From positions 930,001 through 994,000 of the forward strand of contig JAVJRG010000005.1 of assembly GCA_040218535.1 (NCBI GenBank): a stretch of 64,000 nucleotides of DNA, in the 5' to 3' direction. Positions 35,053-45,477 of this stretch are shown piece by piece (within the stretch, counting starts at the first letter, position 1; each line of letters begins with the position of its first letter). The notes beneath the pieces were generated by a model. That model searched no databases. It saw only the letters and a program-made list of their open reading frames with translations, and had not been told where the DNA came from. Both the position numbers and the translations under genes were made by a program. Origin of the DNA: Lacipirellulaceae bacterium. GTDB taxonomy: Bacteria; Planctomycetota; Planctomycetia; Pirellulales; Lacipirellulaceae.

Positions 35053-37281
35053 GTGCAAACTCAAATCGACGTTATGTCGCTCGCGCCCGTGATTCACGGG
35101 TACACCGAGAACCCCCACGCCGTTTTGGGACCGCACGAGGTCAGCGAAGAGGGGCGGAATGCGTTGGCAGTTCGAAGCTTCCAGCCGGACGCTCAGCAGA
35201 TGTGGCTGATCGATCCTCAGCAGGGGTGCTCGCAGCCGATGCGACGGATCCACCCAGCGGGATTGTTTGAGGCGATTACCTCACGGGAGGTTCACGACCA
35301 AGAGCAGGGACGCAATTACCAATTCAAGAAACTCGAGTCTTCAGGCCAACAAGTGACGATGCACGACCCCTACGCATTTCCCCCTTTGCTCAGCGAATAC
35401 GACCTCTACTTACTCGGCGAGGGCCGGCACTGGAATAGCTACGAAAAGCTGGGCGCCCATGTCCGCACGGTTAATGATGTGAAGGGCGTGAACTTCGCCG
35501 TCTGGGCACCCAACGCGGAGAGCGTCAGCATCATTGGCGAATTCAACGGTTGGGACCGCCGCAAGCACGCGATGCGGAAGCACATCCCCCAGGGCGTCTG
35601 GGAGCTGTTCATCCCCGGGATCGACGCCGGAACGCACTATAAGTACTCGCTGAAGAACCACGGCAACGTCCTTGAGAAGTGCGATCCTTACGGCTTCGCT
35701 GCCGAGATTCCGCCGCGAACCGCGAACGTTGTTGCGGATCTCGATACCTACACTTGGGGCGACGGAGAGTGGATCGAGAACCGTGCTGACGGGGCGAATG
35801 CGCTCTCTTCGCCGATGTCGGTCTACGAAGTGCATCTCGGGAGCTGGAAGAAAGATCACAAGAAAAATTCCGACGGGCAATGGTTCAACTACCGCGAACT
35901 GGCCCATCAACTCGTCGACTACTGCAAAGAGCTCGGCTACACCCACCTGGAACTGATGCCAGTCAGCGAGCATCCGTTCACCGGAAGCTGGGGCTATCAA
36001 ACGGTCGGTTACTACGCTGCCACCAGCCGTTACGGCTCGCCTGAAGACTTTATGTACTTTGTTGATCATTGCCACCAGAATGGCATCGGCGTGATTATCG
36101 ACTGGGTACCTGCACATTTCCCAAAAGACGGGCACGGGCTCGCGCACTTCGACGGGACGGCCCTTTACGAACACGCCGACCCGCGCCAGGGCGAGCACCC
36201 CGACTGGGGGACGAAGGTTTTCAATTATGGACGCAACGAAGTTCGTAACTTCCTGACCTCGAACGCCCTCTTCTGGCTCGATAAGTACCACATCGACGGC
36301 CTTCGCGTCGACGCCGTCGCCTCGATGCTTTATCTCGATTACAGTCGCGAGGAAGGCGATTGGGTACCGAATCAGTACGGCGGACGAGAGAATCTCGAAG
36401 CGATTTCGCTGCTCAAGGAATTTAACGAACAGGTCCACCTCCAGCATCCTGGCACGTTAACCATCGCTGAAGAATCGACCGCCTGGGGAGGCGTTTCTCG
36501 CCCGACTTACGTGGGCGGCTTGGGGTTCAGCCTCAAATGGAATATGGGTTGGATGAACGATACCCTGCAATACATGCGGCACGAACCGATCCATCGTCAG
36601 TACCACCATGACGAACTGACGTTCTCGTTGATCTACGCCTTCACTGAGAACTTCATGCTGCCGTTCTCGCACGACGAGGTGGTCCACGGCAAAGGATCGA
36701 TGCTCGACCAGATGCCGGGGGACCTGTGGCAGCGGTTTGCGAACCTTCGACTACTGTACGGCTATCAATGGACCCATCCTGGCAAAAAACTGATGTTCAT
36801 GGGCAGCGAAATAGGCCAGTGGAACGAATGGGACTGCGACCATGAGCTTCAGTGGGATCTCCTGCAGTGGGAAACGCACCAGGGCGTCCAGAAACTGGTA
36901 GGCGACCTAAACCGCGTTTATCGCAACGAACCGGCCCTGCACGAAGTTGATTTCGAGCACACGGGCTTCGAGTGGCTCGACAGTCACAACCACGCCGACA
37001 GCATTCTCGCTTACGTCCGTCGAGCGAAAAAGCCAGAGGACTTCGTCGTGGTGATCTGCAACTTTACGCCGGTCGTTCGAGAACACTACCGGATCGGCGT
37101 CCCCACGGGAGGCTGGTATCGGGAGATTCTAAACACGGATTCCAGCTTCTATGGCGGCAGCAACGTAGGGAATTATCCTGGCGTGCAAGCCGACGACATG
37201 GAGAGTCACAGCCGACCGTTCTCGCTGGAGTTGACGTTACCGCCATTGTCGACCATCGTGCTAAAGCCAGACCAACCATAG
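35053..37281 (+). CDS. glgB: 1,4-alpha-glucan branching enzyme GlgB
   Basis: A 742-residue GH13 enzyme that makes alpha-1,6 branches in glycogen. It has two N-terminal beta-sandwich regions (about 1-110 and CBM48 in 130-220: [18 protein letters not shown]), then the catalytic barrel. Motifs: [28 protein letters not shown] (nucleophile Asp), [11 protein letters not shown] (acid/base Glu) and [11 protein letters not shown] (transition-state Asp). Length is normal for GlgB. The start is GTG with AGGAAG about eight bases upstream. No other glycogen gene is near. Confidence 0.97.
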   Translation: MQTQIDVMSLAPVIHGYTENPHAVLGPHEVSEEGRNALAVRSFQPDAQQMWLIDPQQGCSQPMRRIHPAGLFEAITSREVHDQEQGRNYQFKKLESSGQQVTMHDPYAFPPLLSEYDLYLLGEGRHWNSYEKLGAHVRTVNDVKGVNFAVWAPNAESVSIIGEFNGWDRRKHAMRKHIPQGVWELFIPGIDAGTHYKYSLKNHGNVLEKCDPYGFAAEIPPRTANVVADLDTYTWGDGEWIENRADGANALSSPMSVYEVHLGSWKKDHKKNSDGQWFNYRELAHQLVDYCKELGYTHLELMPVSEHPFTGSWGYQTVGYYAATSRYGSPEDFMYFVDHCHQNGIGVIIDWVPAHFPKDGHGLAHFDGTALYEHADPRQGEHPDWGTKVFNYGRNEVRNFLTSNALFWLDKYHIDGLRVDAVASMLYLDYSREEGDWVPNQYGGRENLEAISLLKEFNEQVHLQHPGTLTIAEESTAWGGVSRPTYVGGLGFSLKWNMGWMNDTLQYMRHEPIHRQYHHDELTFSLIYAFTENFMLPFSHDEVVHGKGSMLDQMPGDLWQRFANLRLLYGYQWTHPGKKLMFMGSEIGQWNEWDCDHELQWDLLQWETHQGVQKLVGDLNRVYRNEPALHEVDFEHTGFEWLDSHNHADSILAYVRRAKKPEDFVVVICNFTPVVREHYRIGVPTGGWYREILNTDSSFYGGSNVGNYPGVQADDMESHSRPFSLELTLPPLSTIVLKPDQP

Positions 37282-37395
37282 CACTCTCGCTCCGCGAGAG
37301 AATAGCAGCGAACAGATAGGTTTGCGAGGTGCTCGCTTAGGTTTCGTCAGTGAGAGTGTCGCATTTCCTCTCGCGGAGCGAGAGGGCCACTGTGC
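37282..37395. repeat. Paired palindromic intergenic element, GCTCCGC family, copy 2
   Basis: An inverted pair of identical stems: CTCTCGC-TCC-GCGAGAG (37284-37300) and CTCTCGC-GGA-GCGAGAG (37368-37384). The right unit is followed by GGCCACTGTG, matching the flank CACAGTG of the other copies in reverse. It fills the gap between glgB and the convergent SurA/PpiD-like gene and may serve as bidirectional terminator. Confidence 0.75.
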
Positions 37396-37396
37396 G

Positions 37397-39841
37397 TTAC
37401 TCGCGCCCCTCACTTCGCATCCGTTCGAGCCACTCCTCGTCGAATTCGAAGCCAGAGCGTTCTCGGATTTGCTCTTGGACTTTATTGACGAACTCGCGCT
37501 GATCGACCTGGAACATTTGTCGCCAGCCTAGCCAACTGTCAGCTTCGTTGAGGAACGTCGTGCGGAGCTGTTCTTTCGTGCTTTCACGTCGATGAATCTT
37601 CACGACGTAGGCGATCGACTTGTCGTGATTCAGAGCGGCTTCTGCTTGCTCATCATCGAGCGAGAAGATGGTTTCCATCAGTTCCACCCCGGCGTTTTCA
37701 AGCCCCGGTGCCTCAGTCAGGCGGGGGGCAGCTCTCCCTGCCGCATTGGGTGGGAACGATAGCCAGGCGAACGGGTCCGTGGTTTCGACCTTGATTTCTT
37801 TGTCGTTGAAGAACTCGAAGAAGGTCGGCTGCGACTTGTTCCACTCAGCAGCCAACTCTTCAGCCCGAGCCTGAGCGAGTTTCGCTGCTTCGCTTCTTTT
37901 CCAAGCCTCGGTGACTTCGTCCTTGATGTCCTCGAGCTCTGGGACAGTTCGAGGCGTTTCGGCAACCTTAACGATCAGGTACCAGTCACCATTGCCGTAG
38001 AGATTTGGGTTGTTGTCTGTGGGGTCTTCGCTCGTCAGATAAGGCTCGAACAATTCGCTTCCACGGAAAGCAAAGTTGGCCACGCTCCGCATGTCCCCTT
38101 GCACTTCGTACGTTTTGCCAATGAGCGTCTCCTCGATCATCGCACGCTGGGTCATCGAAGGAATCTTCTCGTAGGAGAGGCCTAGTTCCTCCGCGAGTGG
38201 CTCCGGATTTCTCAGCAACGCCGGTACCTCGGGTGTGTCTTCCTTATTTTGTTCAGCCGTAACCTTGGCTGTGCCGTACTTTGTGTAGAGCTTGGAGAGC
38301 TTCTGTTCGGCCTTCTCCATTTGAGTTTGGAGTTTCTCGGAAGCGATTTCCATGGCTAACTGCTTGCGGATCGATTCTCGTAGCTTGTCGTCCAGTGGTT
38401 GATACTCAACTTTGTAGCGGTCGTCTTCATCTTCGGAAGACTCTTTCGCTGCCGATTCGTCGTTAGAAGCGTCCTCAGCAGTGTCCTTTTCGTTGGCGGC
38501 TTCCTCTGCGTCTGCGTCGCTAGAGCTTTCAGATTCATCCTCGGTTTCAGAGGTGTCCGTTTCTGATTCGCCTGCATCGGACTGCTCGGCGTCTGCTGTG
38601 TCATCGGTTGTCTCTTCACTCTCTTCCTCTTCCTCCTCTTCTTCGGACGAGGCGGACTCTTCCGAAGTGTTGCCTTCGGTAGCTGATTCCGTTTCGTTCG
38701 CTTCTTCGGTTGCCTCTGAGGTGGCTTCGGTAGTGTCGGAATCAGACTCTGCGGTTTCTTCGGCTACGGAGTCTTCCTCTTCGTCGTCAGTGGCGGTTTC
38801 TTCCTCTTCTGGCGACTTAGCTTCCTCGTCCGTTGCGTCTTGCTCTTCGTCTGCCTCCTCTTCACTTTCGGCTTCCGAGGTTTCCTCCTCGGATTCGTCC
38901 TGTTTCTTAACGAATAAACGATCTTTGTTCTCTTCGTAGAACTTCTCAATCGCTTCGTCCGTCACGTCATCAAGCGACTTGTCACGCCACTGAATCAGGC
39001 TGCCCTTGAGGGCTCGCAGGGTGACGGTCGCCGGTTGGGCAAAGCCGGGGCTGCTTGCCGGGAGTTGCCGACCGTTGACGCGATCGACCAGATTCGAGTC
39101 ACGGTCTTTGTACTCTTCATAGAAACTGTTAAGCTGCGAGTTACTCGGATCAGGCACCTCATCGATGAAGTCTTCGATCGGCAAGACGGCTGCCTGGACC
39201 GAGACCAACTCGTTGACCTTCCGCCAATCGTTCCACCGCTCGACAGGAAGCATCACACGTGCAGGGTCTTCAAAACTACGCTCGAAGTGGTACTTGAGAA
39301 GCAACTTTTGCAGTGTGGCATACACGGCACGTTCGGTATTGAGTGCGTCCCCGCGACCGACGGCAGCGAAAACGTTCTTAACTTCGGTGCCGCTGGCACG
39401 GCCTTGCGTCCAGTGCTTGAGATACTCGGTAATCATGGCCGGATTGACGGAAATACCGGCCTCTTCCGCTTTCGCAGCGGTAAACTCCAAGTCAATCGCT
39501 AGGCTTTGGAGCTGCCTGAAAGTTGTATTTTGAGAGTCGTAGATGAAGCTAGGCCGAGGGATTTGCTGATACTGCAGCTCTTCCATAGTAGCGGTGCCGA
39601 AGAGAAGTTGTCGGAGCACGTTGTTCGCACTGCTGCGCTGCCGGACCAGTTGGTCGAGCTTTGCTTCGGTGATCGAACCGCCATCCCACGAGGCGACGGT
39701 GGCATTCGCGTTGCGAGGTCCGCCCTGTCCGCTGGAGCCGTCAAAAGCTGTCGCAAAGACAAAAATGAAAATGGCTAGCACTGTTGCGGCAGCCATAAAT
39801 AGCTTTTGATTCTTGCGAAAATAGGAAAACGAGCCGGCCAT
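37397..39841 (-). CDS. SurA/PpiD-like membrane-anchored chaperone with long acidic insert
   Basis: An 814-residue protein. An N-terminal anchor (residues about 14-34, KLFMAAATVLAIFIFVFAT) precedes a SurA N-terminal-like helical domain (ITEAKLDQLVRQR to about residue 240). The C-terminal part has PpiD-like segments (MRSVANFAFRGSELF and GNGDWYLIVKVAETPRTVP). No clear catalytic parvulin core is visible, so it may be a chaperone only. Residues about 314-475 are almost entirely Glu, Asp, Ser, Thr and Ala. ATG 39841 has AGGGTG six bases upstream; the longest frame starts at 39910. It probably acts outside the cytoplasmic membrane on outer-membrane or secreted proteins. Confidence 0.78.
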   Translation of the reverse strand: MAGSFSYFRKNQKLFMAAATVLAIFIFVFATAFDGSSGQGGPRNANATVASWDGGSITEAKLDQLVRQRSSANNVLRQLLFGTATMEELQYQQIPRPSFIYDSQNTTFRQLQSLAIDLEFTAAKAEEAGISVNPAMITEYLKHWTQGRASGTEVKNVFAAVGRGDALNTERAVYATLQKLLLKYHFERSFEDPARVMLPVERWNDWRKVNELVSVQAAVLPIEDFIDEVPDPSNSQLNSFYEEYKDRDSNLVDRVNGRQLPASSPGFAQPATVTLRALKGSLIQWRDKSLDDVTDEAIEKFYEENKDRLFVKKQDESEEETSEAESEEEADEEQDATDEEAKSPEEEETATDDEEEDSVAEETAESDSDTTEATSEATEEANETESATEGNTSEESASSEEEEEEEESEETTDDTADAEQSDAGESETDTSETEDESESSSDADAEEAANEKDTAEDASNDESAAKESSEDEDDRYKVEYQPLDDKLRESIRKQLAMEIASEKLQTQMEKAEQKLSKLYTKYGTAKVTAEQNKEDTPEVPALLRNPEPLAEELGLSYEKIPSMTQRAMIEETLIGKTYEVQGDMRSVANFAFRGSELFEPYLTSEDPTDNNPNLYGNGDWYLIVKVAETPRTVPELEDIKDEVTEAWKRSEAAKLAQARAEELAAEWNKSQPTFFEFFNDKEIKVETTDPFAWLSFPPNAAGRAAPRLTEAPGLENAGVELMETIFSLDDEQAEAALNHDKSIAYVVKIHRRESTKEQLRTTFLNEADSWLGWRQMFQVDQREFVNKVQEQIRERSGFEFDEEWLERMRSEGRE

Positions 39842-40231
39842 GATGCACCCTAAATCTGAAAATCTTGTCGGGCGGAGGCTTGACAATTCGGCCCGAGCAG
39901 AAGTAATCATTGGATCAGTCCGACGACGCTGACGGTCCCCTGCCTGGGGTGTCGCAAACGCGTCGCGGGTAATCGGCTGATTCTAGGTGAGATTGACGTA
40001 AATGCAATCCCAATCAGTAGTGTGGTCGATTCGCCGGTCGGACCAGAGAGCCAATTTCGCTATTTCCGATGCAGGATTTGGGCAGTCTGCGAAGTCGGCT
40101 CATGCGGCTTACTCGGATGAGGCACGCCGGGGCTGACTTTGCTCATGAACGTGTCGGTACAAGTCAGATAAGGTCTCATAGCTGGGCATCAAGTGGATCA
40201 ACGTCAATAGAATTCAAGCAATTCCCATTTC
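39842..40231. other. 390-base divergent intergenic region
   Basis: This gap separates the SurA/PpiD-like gene from topA, which are divergent, so it should hold both promoters. A small hairpin CCCC/GGGG near 39940 is the only palindrome noted. I see no gene. Confidence 0.45.
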
Positions 40232-43003
40232 ATGGCAAAGAAAAAGACAAACTCAGGCGGTAACGGCAACGGCCAATCTCTGGTGATTGTGGAGTCACCG
40301 GCCAAGGCACGAACGATCGGGAAGTACCTCGGTAGCGGGTTCCGTGTCGAGGCGAGCATCGGTCACGTGAGGGACCTTCCCCAGGGAGCCGCCCAGATTC
40401 CCGCCAAGTACAAAGGCGAGAAGTGGGCCAGCTTGGGCGTGAACGTCGAGGACGACTTCAAGCCGATCTACGTTGTGCCGCCGGGAAAGTCGAAACACAT
40501 TAAGATGCTCAAGGACGAGCTGAAGAAGTCCAGCGCTCTCTACCTCGCGACCGATGAAGACCGCGAAGGGGAAGCGATCAGTTGGCATCTGCTCGAGTTA
40601 CTCAAGCCGAAAGTGCCCGTCCACCGCTTGGTGTTCCACGAAATTACCAAGAGTGCCATCGAAGAAGCGCTCGAAGGACCGCGTGAGGTCGACGAGGGTT
40701 TGGTGAAGGCGCAAGAAACCCGCCGCATTCTCGACCGCCTGTTCGGCTACGAGGTTTCGCCGCTGCTTTGGAGAAAAGTAAAACCGAAGCTTTCCGCAGG
40801 ACGCGTGCAGAGCGTTGCCGTTCGCTTAATCGTCGAGCGGGAACGCGAACGCATGGCGTTTGTCTCTGGGAGTTGGTGGGACTTGCTCGGCACTTTTGCG
40901 AAAAGCAACAAACAGGAGCTCGAGACAACGCTTGTCTCGGTCGATGGCAAAAAGATCCCCGCCGGTAAGGACTTCGATTCTTCGACCGGCAAACTCAAGA
41001 GCCAGGATTTCTGCCACCTCGATGAACAAGCCGCTCGCGACTTAGCCGAGAAAATCCGCAGTGGCGAGTTCCGCGTCACCAAAGTTGAAGAGAAGCCCTA
41101 CACCACCAAACCGTATGCGCCCTTTACGACAAGCACGCTCCAGCAAGAGTGTAATCGCAAGCTCAATTTCACGGCACGCCGGACGATGCAGGTCGCACAA
41201 AGCCTGTATGAAAACGGCCACATCACTTACATGCGTACGGATTCGACCAACCTGGCGTCCGTGGCGATTGAAGATGCCCGCAAGTTGGTGGATGAGAACT
41301 ACGGCAAAGATTACCTGCCCGACCAGCCGCGGATCTACAAAGGCAAGGTGAAAAACGCTCAGGAAGCTCACGAAGCGATCCGCCCTGCCGGACATCCCTT
41401 CGGACTACCCGAAGAAATGAAATCGAAGCTGAATAACGACGAGTTTCGCCTATTCGATCTCATCTGGAAGCGGACCATCGCCAGCCAAATGTCGGATGCC
41501 CGCGGACGGCGGATTGCGATCACCATCGAAGGTGAAGGGTGCGTCTTCACGGTTAGCGGGAAAACCATCGACTTCCCTGGTTACCTGCGTGCTTATGTGG
41601 AAGGCTCCGACGACCCGAACGCGGTACTGGCTGACCAAGAGAAGCTACTGCCGAGCGTCGAAGAGGGTGAAGTCCTTTCTTGCGTGAAGCTTGAAGCCAA
41701 AGAGCATGTCACGCAGCCACCCGGGCGTTACAGCGAAGCTTCGCTGACAAAAGCCTTGGAAGAGCGGGGCATTGGCCGCCCGAGTACCTATGCTTCGATT
41801 ATCGATACGATTCAGGCACGTAACTACGTTTTCAAGAAGGCGAGTGCCCTCGTGCCGACTTGGGTGGCGTTCTCGGTGGTTCGGTTGCTTGAGGATCACC
41901 TCGCTGGGCTGGTCGATTACCAGTTCACCGCACAGATGGAAGACGACCTCGACTCGATTAGCCGTGGTGAAGAGCAGCAGACGCAGTACCTGGAGAAGTT
42001 CTACTTTGGCAACGGCAAACCGGGGCTGAAAAAGCAGCTCGAGAACAAGATCGATGAGATCGACCCGGCTGCCATTAGTCGGATCTACATTGGGAAGCCG
42101 GACGACGGCGAAGAGATTTTCGTCCGCGTCGGTCGTTATTCGCCTTACATCGAACAGGGCGACCGCACAGCCTCGCTTGTTGAGGACACCTGCCCCGATG
42201 AAGTCACCGTTGAGATGGCTCTGCAACTCTTGGAGCAAGCCCAGCTAGCTGACGAGCCTTTGGGAGTCTGTCCTGAGACGAAGAAGCCGGTTTACCTAAA
42301 GACGGGGCGATTCGGTCCCTACATTCAGCGGGGCCACCCCGACGATGAGGAAAAGCCTCAGAATGCTTCGCTGCTAAAGGGGATGGAGCCGGCGAACATC
42401 GACTTTGAGACGGCCCTCAAACTGCTAACCTTACCGCGCGAGTTGGGCGTTCACAAAGAGATGCCCCCGGTCAAAGACAAAGAAGGCGAAGAGAAACCCG
42501 ACCCACGCACGGGTGAGATGATTGTCGCCCACAACGGACGCTACGGCCCCTACATCAAGTGCGGCACGGAAACGCGATCGTTACCAGAGGATATCTCGCC
42601 GCTGGATGTGACCTTTGAGAAAGCCGTCGAGTTACTAGCTCAGCCAAAAACCCGTGGTCGAGGAGCCGCCAAGAAGCCTCCCTTGCGAGTGTACGAAAAG
42701 CCTTCCCCGGTTACTGAGAAGCCAGTCCAGATTCTCGACGGACGCTTTGGCCCGTACATCACTGACGGGACTACAAACATCTCGCTCCGCAAAGGCATGA
42801 CCCCCGAGGAAATCACCTTCGACGCGGCACTGGATATGTTGGCCGAAAAAGCAGCCAAAGGTCCCGTGAAGAAAAAGAAAGCGAAGAAGAAAGCTGCCAA
42901 GAAGAAGTCGACCACGAAGAAAAAGACTACCGCGAAGAAGAAGTCGACGACCAAGAAGAAGGCTCCTGCGAAAAAGAAATCGGCGACGAAGAAGAAGTCA
43001 TAA
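40232..43003 (+). CDS. topA: DNA topoisomerase I (type IA)
   Basis: A 923-residue enzyme that relaxes negative supercoils. The Toprim domain has LVIVESPAKARTIGKYLG (16-33) and TDEDREGEAISWH (107-119). The active tyrosine is Tyr333 in HITYMRTDSTN. The C-terminal half lacks the four-cysteine zinc fingers of E. coli TopA. Instead it carries four repeats built around GRFGPYI or GRYGPYI (about residues 630, 690, 770 and 835), as in actinobacterial-type topoisomerases. The last 45 residues are lysine/alanine/threonine blocks (AKKKS type), like eukaryotic H1 tails, which should bind DNA non-specifically. It is monocistronic. Confidence 0.97.
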   Translation: MAKKKTNSGGNGNGQSLVIVESPAKARTIGKYLGSGFRVEASIGHVRDLPQGAAQIPAKYKGEKWASLGVNVEDDFKPIYVVPPGKSKHIKMLKDELKKSSALYLATDEDREGEAISWHLLELLKPKVPVHRLVFHEITKSAIEEALEGPREVDEGLVKAQETRRILDRLFGYEVSPLLWRKVKPKLSAGRVQSVAVRLIVERERERMAFVSGSWWDLLGTFAKSNKQELETTLVSVDGKKIPAGKDFDSSTGKLKSQDFCHLDEQAARDLAEKIRSGEFRVTKVEEKPYTTKPYAPFTTSTLQQECNRKLNFTARRTMQVAQSLYENGHITYMRTDSTNLASVAIEDARKLVDENYGKDYLPDQPRIYKGKVKNAQEAHEAIRPAGHPFGLPEEMKSKLNNDEFRLFDLIWKRTIASQMSDARGRRIAITIEGEGCVFTVSGKTIDFPGYLRAYVEGSDDPNAVLADQEKLLPSVEEGEVLSCVKLEAKEHVTQPPGRYSEASLTKALEERGIGRPSTYASIIDTIQARNYVFKKASALVPTWVAFSVVRLLEDHLAGLVDYQFTAQMEDDLDSISRGEEQQTQYLEKFYFGNGKPGLKKQLENKIDEIDPAAISRIYIGKPDDGEEIFVRVGRYSPYIEQGDRTASLVEDTCPDEVTVEMALQLLEQAQLADEPLGVCPETKKPVYLKTGRFGPYIQRGHPDDEEKPQNASLLKGMEPANIDFETALKLLTLPRELGVHKEMPPVKDKEGEEKPDPRTGEMIVAHNGRYGPYIKCGTETRSLPEDISPLDVTFEKAVELLAQPKTRGRGAAKKPPLRVYEKPSPVTEKPVQILDGRFGPYITDGTTNISLRKGMTPEEITFDAALDMLAEKAAKGPVKKKKAKKKAAKKKSTTKKKTTAKKKSTTKKKAPAKKKSATKKKS

Positions 43004-43048
43004 CGACGCTCATCGGCGACTCGTAGAGCCCCTGCTATTGTTTTCGCC

Positions 43049-43438
43049 TCATGCGTCTTCACCCTCAGCAACCGCCTGTGCCGTTGCGTAGTGGCGGCTG
43101 TGTGAGATGCTGATGTGCATGGTTTCGATGCCGAGTTTCTCAGCGACTTCTTGAGCGCCGCCGTAGAGTTTGATCGTCGGGCCGCCGCTGCTCTTGTTAC
43201 GAACCTCGACGTCGCGCCAGCGAATTCCCTGACGCCAGCCTGTTCCCAAGGCCTTCAGAACGGCTTCCTTCGCTGCCCAGCGGCCCGAGTAATGCTGCAA
43301 CGCTGCTTTCTTGGTGACGCAGTAGTTGATCTCATGTTCGGTATAGACACGCGCTATGAAGAGCTCGCCGTGCCGCTCGATCATTTGGCCGATGCGGCCA
43401 CATTCGGTGATGTCGGTGCCAATGCCGAGGATTGCCAT
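43049..43438 (-). CDS. acpS: Holo-[acyl-carrier-protein] synthase AcpS
   Basis: A 129-residue phosphopantetheinyl transferase that activates acyl carrier protein. The N-terminal ILGIGTDITECGRI has the metal-binding aspartate, and FxxKEA-type RWAAKEAVLKALGTG has the second acidic site. SISHSRHYATAQAVA closes the fold. Length is normal. It follows trpS by 13 bases and is probably the last gene of the pyrD-trpS-acpS set. Confidence 0.95.
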   Translation of the reverse strand: MAILGIGTDITECGRIGQMIERHGELFIARVYTEHEINYCVTKKAALQHYSGRWAAKEAVLKALGTGWRQGIRWRDVEVRNKSSGGPTIKLYGGAQEVAEKLGIETMHISISHSRHYATAQAVAEGEDA

Positions 43439-43451
43439 TTGGGGTCTTTTT

Positions 43452-44420
43452 TCAATTGGCGGCTAAGCCGCATGCGGATTGGGCTCGGTGGAGGACTTCG
43501 CCGGCTTTCGCTCTCGCTTTTTTCGCTCCTTCGGCGAGAACGTCGCGGACGTCGTCGGGCCGGGCTTCCCAGTCGGCTCGTCGCTCACGTGCTTCGCCGA
43601 AGTAGTCGCCTGCAGCCGAGACAATCGCTTTCTTGATGTCGCCGTAGCCGAAACCGCCTTTGCGATATAGGGTGGCCATTTCTTCGCGATCTGACTCGGA
43701 AGCAACGAGCGAATAAAGTTGGTAGAGGATATCGCCCTCTGGTTCTTTCGGATCTTCCATCGGACGCGAATCCGTCGCGATTCGCATGATCTTTTTCTTC
43801 TGAGGTCCAGGTTCTTCAAACAGTTCGAGCGTGTTGTCGTAGCTCTTGCTCATCTTCTCGCCATCAAGTCCAGGGACTTTGGCCGAACCATCTAGCAGTT
43901 GCGGTTTCGGCATCGTGAAGACCTCGCCGAACTGATGATTGAAGCTTCCCGCGAGATCGCGTGTGACTTCGATGTGCTGGACTTGGTCCTCGCCCACTGG
44001 GACAACGTCTGCGTCGTAAGCAAGAATGTCTGCAGCCATCAATACAGGATACGTGAACAGCCCCGCGTCAGCCGCCATGCCTTTGGCTTTCTTGTCTTTA
44101 TACGCATGGCACCGTTCTAGCAGCCCCATCGGCGTGCCCGTCATCAAGAGCCAGCAAAGTTCGCTCACTTCCGGCACGTCCGACTGGACGAACAGAATAG
44201 CTCGTTCAGGATCGAGACCAAGCGCCAACAGGTCGACAGCCGCATCATAGGTCAACTGTGAAAGCTGCTGCTTGTCGCGAATCGTCGTCAATGCATGTAG
44301 GTTGGCGATGAAGTAGTACGCCTCATCTTCATCCTGGAGGCTGATGTATTGTCGGATCGCACCAAAGTAGTTGCCCCAGTGGAAGCGGCCGGTGGGTTGG
44401 ATGCCGGAAAGGACTCGCAT
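43452..44420 (-). CDS. trpS: Tryptophan-tRNA ligase
   Basis: A 322-residue class I aminoacyl-tRNA synthetase. [16 protein letters not shown] contains the HIGH-type motif as HWGN, and [10 protein letters not shown] holds [21 protein letters not shown] and [18 protein letters not shown] match the family. Length fits bacterial TrpS. It lies between pyrD and acpS on the same strand, with a short dispersed repeat in the pyrD gap. Confidence 0.97.
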   Translation of the reverse strand: MRVLSGIQPTGRFHWGNYFGAIRQYISLQDEDEAYYFIANLHALTTIRDKQQLSQLTYDAAVDLLALGLDPERAILFVQSDVPEVSELCWLLMTGTPMGLLERCHAYKDKKAKGMAADAGLFTYPVLMAADILAYDADVVPVGEDQVQHIEVTRDLAGSFNHQFGEVFTMPKPQLLDGSAKVPGLDGEKMSKSYDNTLELFEEPGPQKKKIMRIATDSRPMEDPKEPEGDILYQLYSLVASESDREEMATLYRKGGFGYGDIKKAIVSAAGDYFGEARERRADWEARPDDVRDVLAEGAKKARAKAGEVLHRAQSACGLAAN

Positions 44421-44428
44421 GAAAGTAG

Positions 44429-44460
44429 TTTTCAGTTGTCAGTGTTCAGTTTTCAGTGAG
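44429..44460. repeat. Short dispersed repeat (TTTTCAGT type)
   Basis: The gap before trpS reads as near-tandem units of TTTTCAGT / GTTCAGT / TTTTCAGTGAG. Similar CAGTT/CAGCT-rich sequences stand at 51128-51158 and 63282-63312, each in a short gap next to a start or stop codon. Confidence 0.45.
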
Positions 44461-44485
44461 CCGTGGTCATCCTCGACCGCGGAAT

Positions 44486-45436
44486 CTAACGATTCAAGCT
44501 TCCGACGGCTTCGGAAACACTCTTGGCACCAATCTCAGCGAGTGCTTTCGGCAGCGCATCGAGGATCGTCATCGAAACGGTTGGATTGTAGAAGTTGACG
44601 GTTCCCAGTTGAACCGCTGAGGCACCGGCGACGAGGAACTCCATCACATCGTCGAGCGTGGCGATGCCGCCGATGCCGATGATGGGGGTTTCGACTGCTT
44701 GGGCGGCTTGGTAAACGCAGCGGAGGGCGATTGGCTTGATCGCGGGGCCACTCAGTCCGCCGATCACGTTGCCGAGCATTGGTTTGCGGCCTCGCCAATC
44801 GACCGCCATGCCTTGGCAGGTGTTGATTAGCGAGAGGGCGTCGGCCCCGGCTGCTGAAGCAGCATGGGCCATGTCGGTGATGCTAGTGACGTTGGGGGTG
44901 AGTTTGGCAAGGATTGGGAGTTCACACGCCTCTCGGCACTTGGCAACGAGGCTCTCGCACATCTGGGGATCCGTGCCGAAATCGACGCCACCGGAAACAT
45001 TCGGGCAGGAAATATTCAGCTCGATCGCGGCCACGCCTTCACATGCTCCGAGTTGGGCACACATCTCGACGAACTCAGCCTCGGTCCGGCCTGCGATACT
45101 GACGACAATCGAGGTGCCGAGACTCGCGAGGTAGGGCAAATGATGCGCAATGAACGCATCAATCCCATCATTGTCGAGGCCAATCGAATTGAGCATCCCC
45201 GAGGGCGTTTCGATCGTACGCCAAGGGGCATTGCCTTGACGGGGTTGCTTGGTGACGGTCTTGGGTAGGATTCCTCCAAGGCGGGAGAGATCGACCAGAC
45301 GTTCCATTTCCCGCGCGTAGCCAAACGTGCCCGAAGCGACAAGCACTGGGTTAGCGAGATGCAGGCGGCCGAGTTCGACCGCGAGGTCGACTTCGGTTTG
45401 CGAGGGTGGCTTGTCCGTGGAAGGAAATGCGTTCAA
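44486..45436 (-). CDS. pyrD: Dihydroorotate dehydrogenase (class 1)
   Basis: A 316-residue FMN barrel that oxidises dihydroorotate to orotate in pyrimidine synthesis. The catalytic base is a cysteine in [12 protein letters not shown], which defines class 1 (cytosolic) enzymes; class 2 enzymes have serine. [15 protein letters not shown] and [17 protein letters not shown] bind FMN. Class 1B enzymes need PyrK, which is not in the window. The first usable start is TTG at 45436, because a stop codon lies in frame 15 bases upstream; no ATG is near. Confidence 0.92.
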   Translation of the reverse strand: MNAFPSTDKPPSQTEVDLAVELGRLHLANPVLVASGTFGYAREMERLVDLSRLGGILPKTVTKQPRQGNAPWRTIETPSGMLNSIGLDNDGIDAFIAHHLPYLASLGTSIVVSIAGRTEAEFVEMCAQLGACEGVAAIELNISCPNVSGGVDFGTDPQMCESLVAKCREACELPILAKLTPNVTSITDMAHAASAAGADALSLINTCQGMAVDWRGRKPMLGNVIGGLSGPAIKPIALRCVYQAAQAVETPIIGIGGIATLDDVMEFLVAGASAVQLGTVNFYNPTVSMTILDALPKALAEIGAKSVSEAVGSLNR

Positions 45437-45477
45437 AAGGGAATCCAGTTATGAAGATTTTAGCTTTCTACTTCTGC

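Noticed and set aside
35410-36447. 345-residue open frame on the minus strand inside glgB
   Set aside because: It is fully antisense to the strongly supported GlgB catalytic domain and shows no protein-like motifs.
38481-38939. Long serine/valine-rich open frame on the plus strand
   Set aside because: It is the mirror of the acidic Glu/Asp/Ser tract of the minus-strand SurA/PpiD-like gene; GAA/GAG/GAC codons read in reverse give serine and valine codons. No ribosome site or domain.
42870-43003. Tandem DNA repeat, possible CRISPR-like or satellite sequence
   Set aside because: The periodic AAGAAG pattern encodes the lysine-rich tail of topoisomerase I; no spacers or regular repeat length as in CRISPR.
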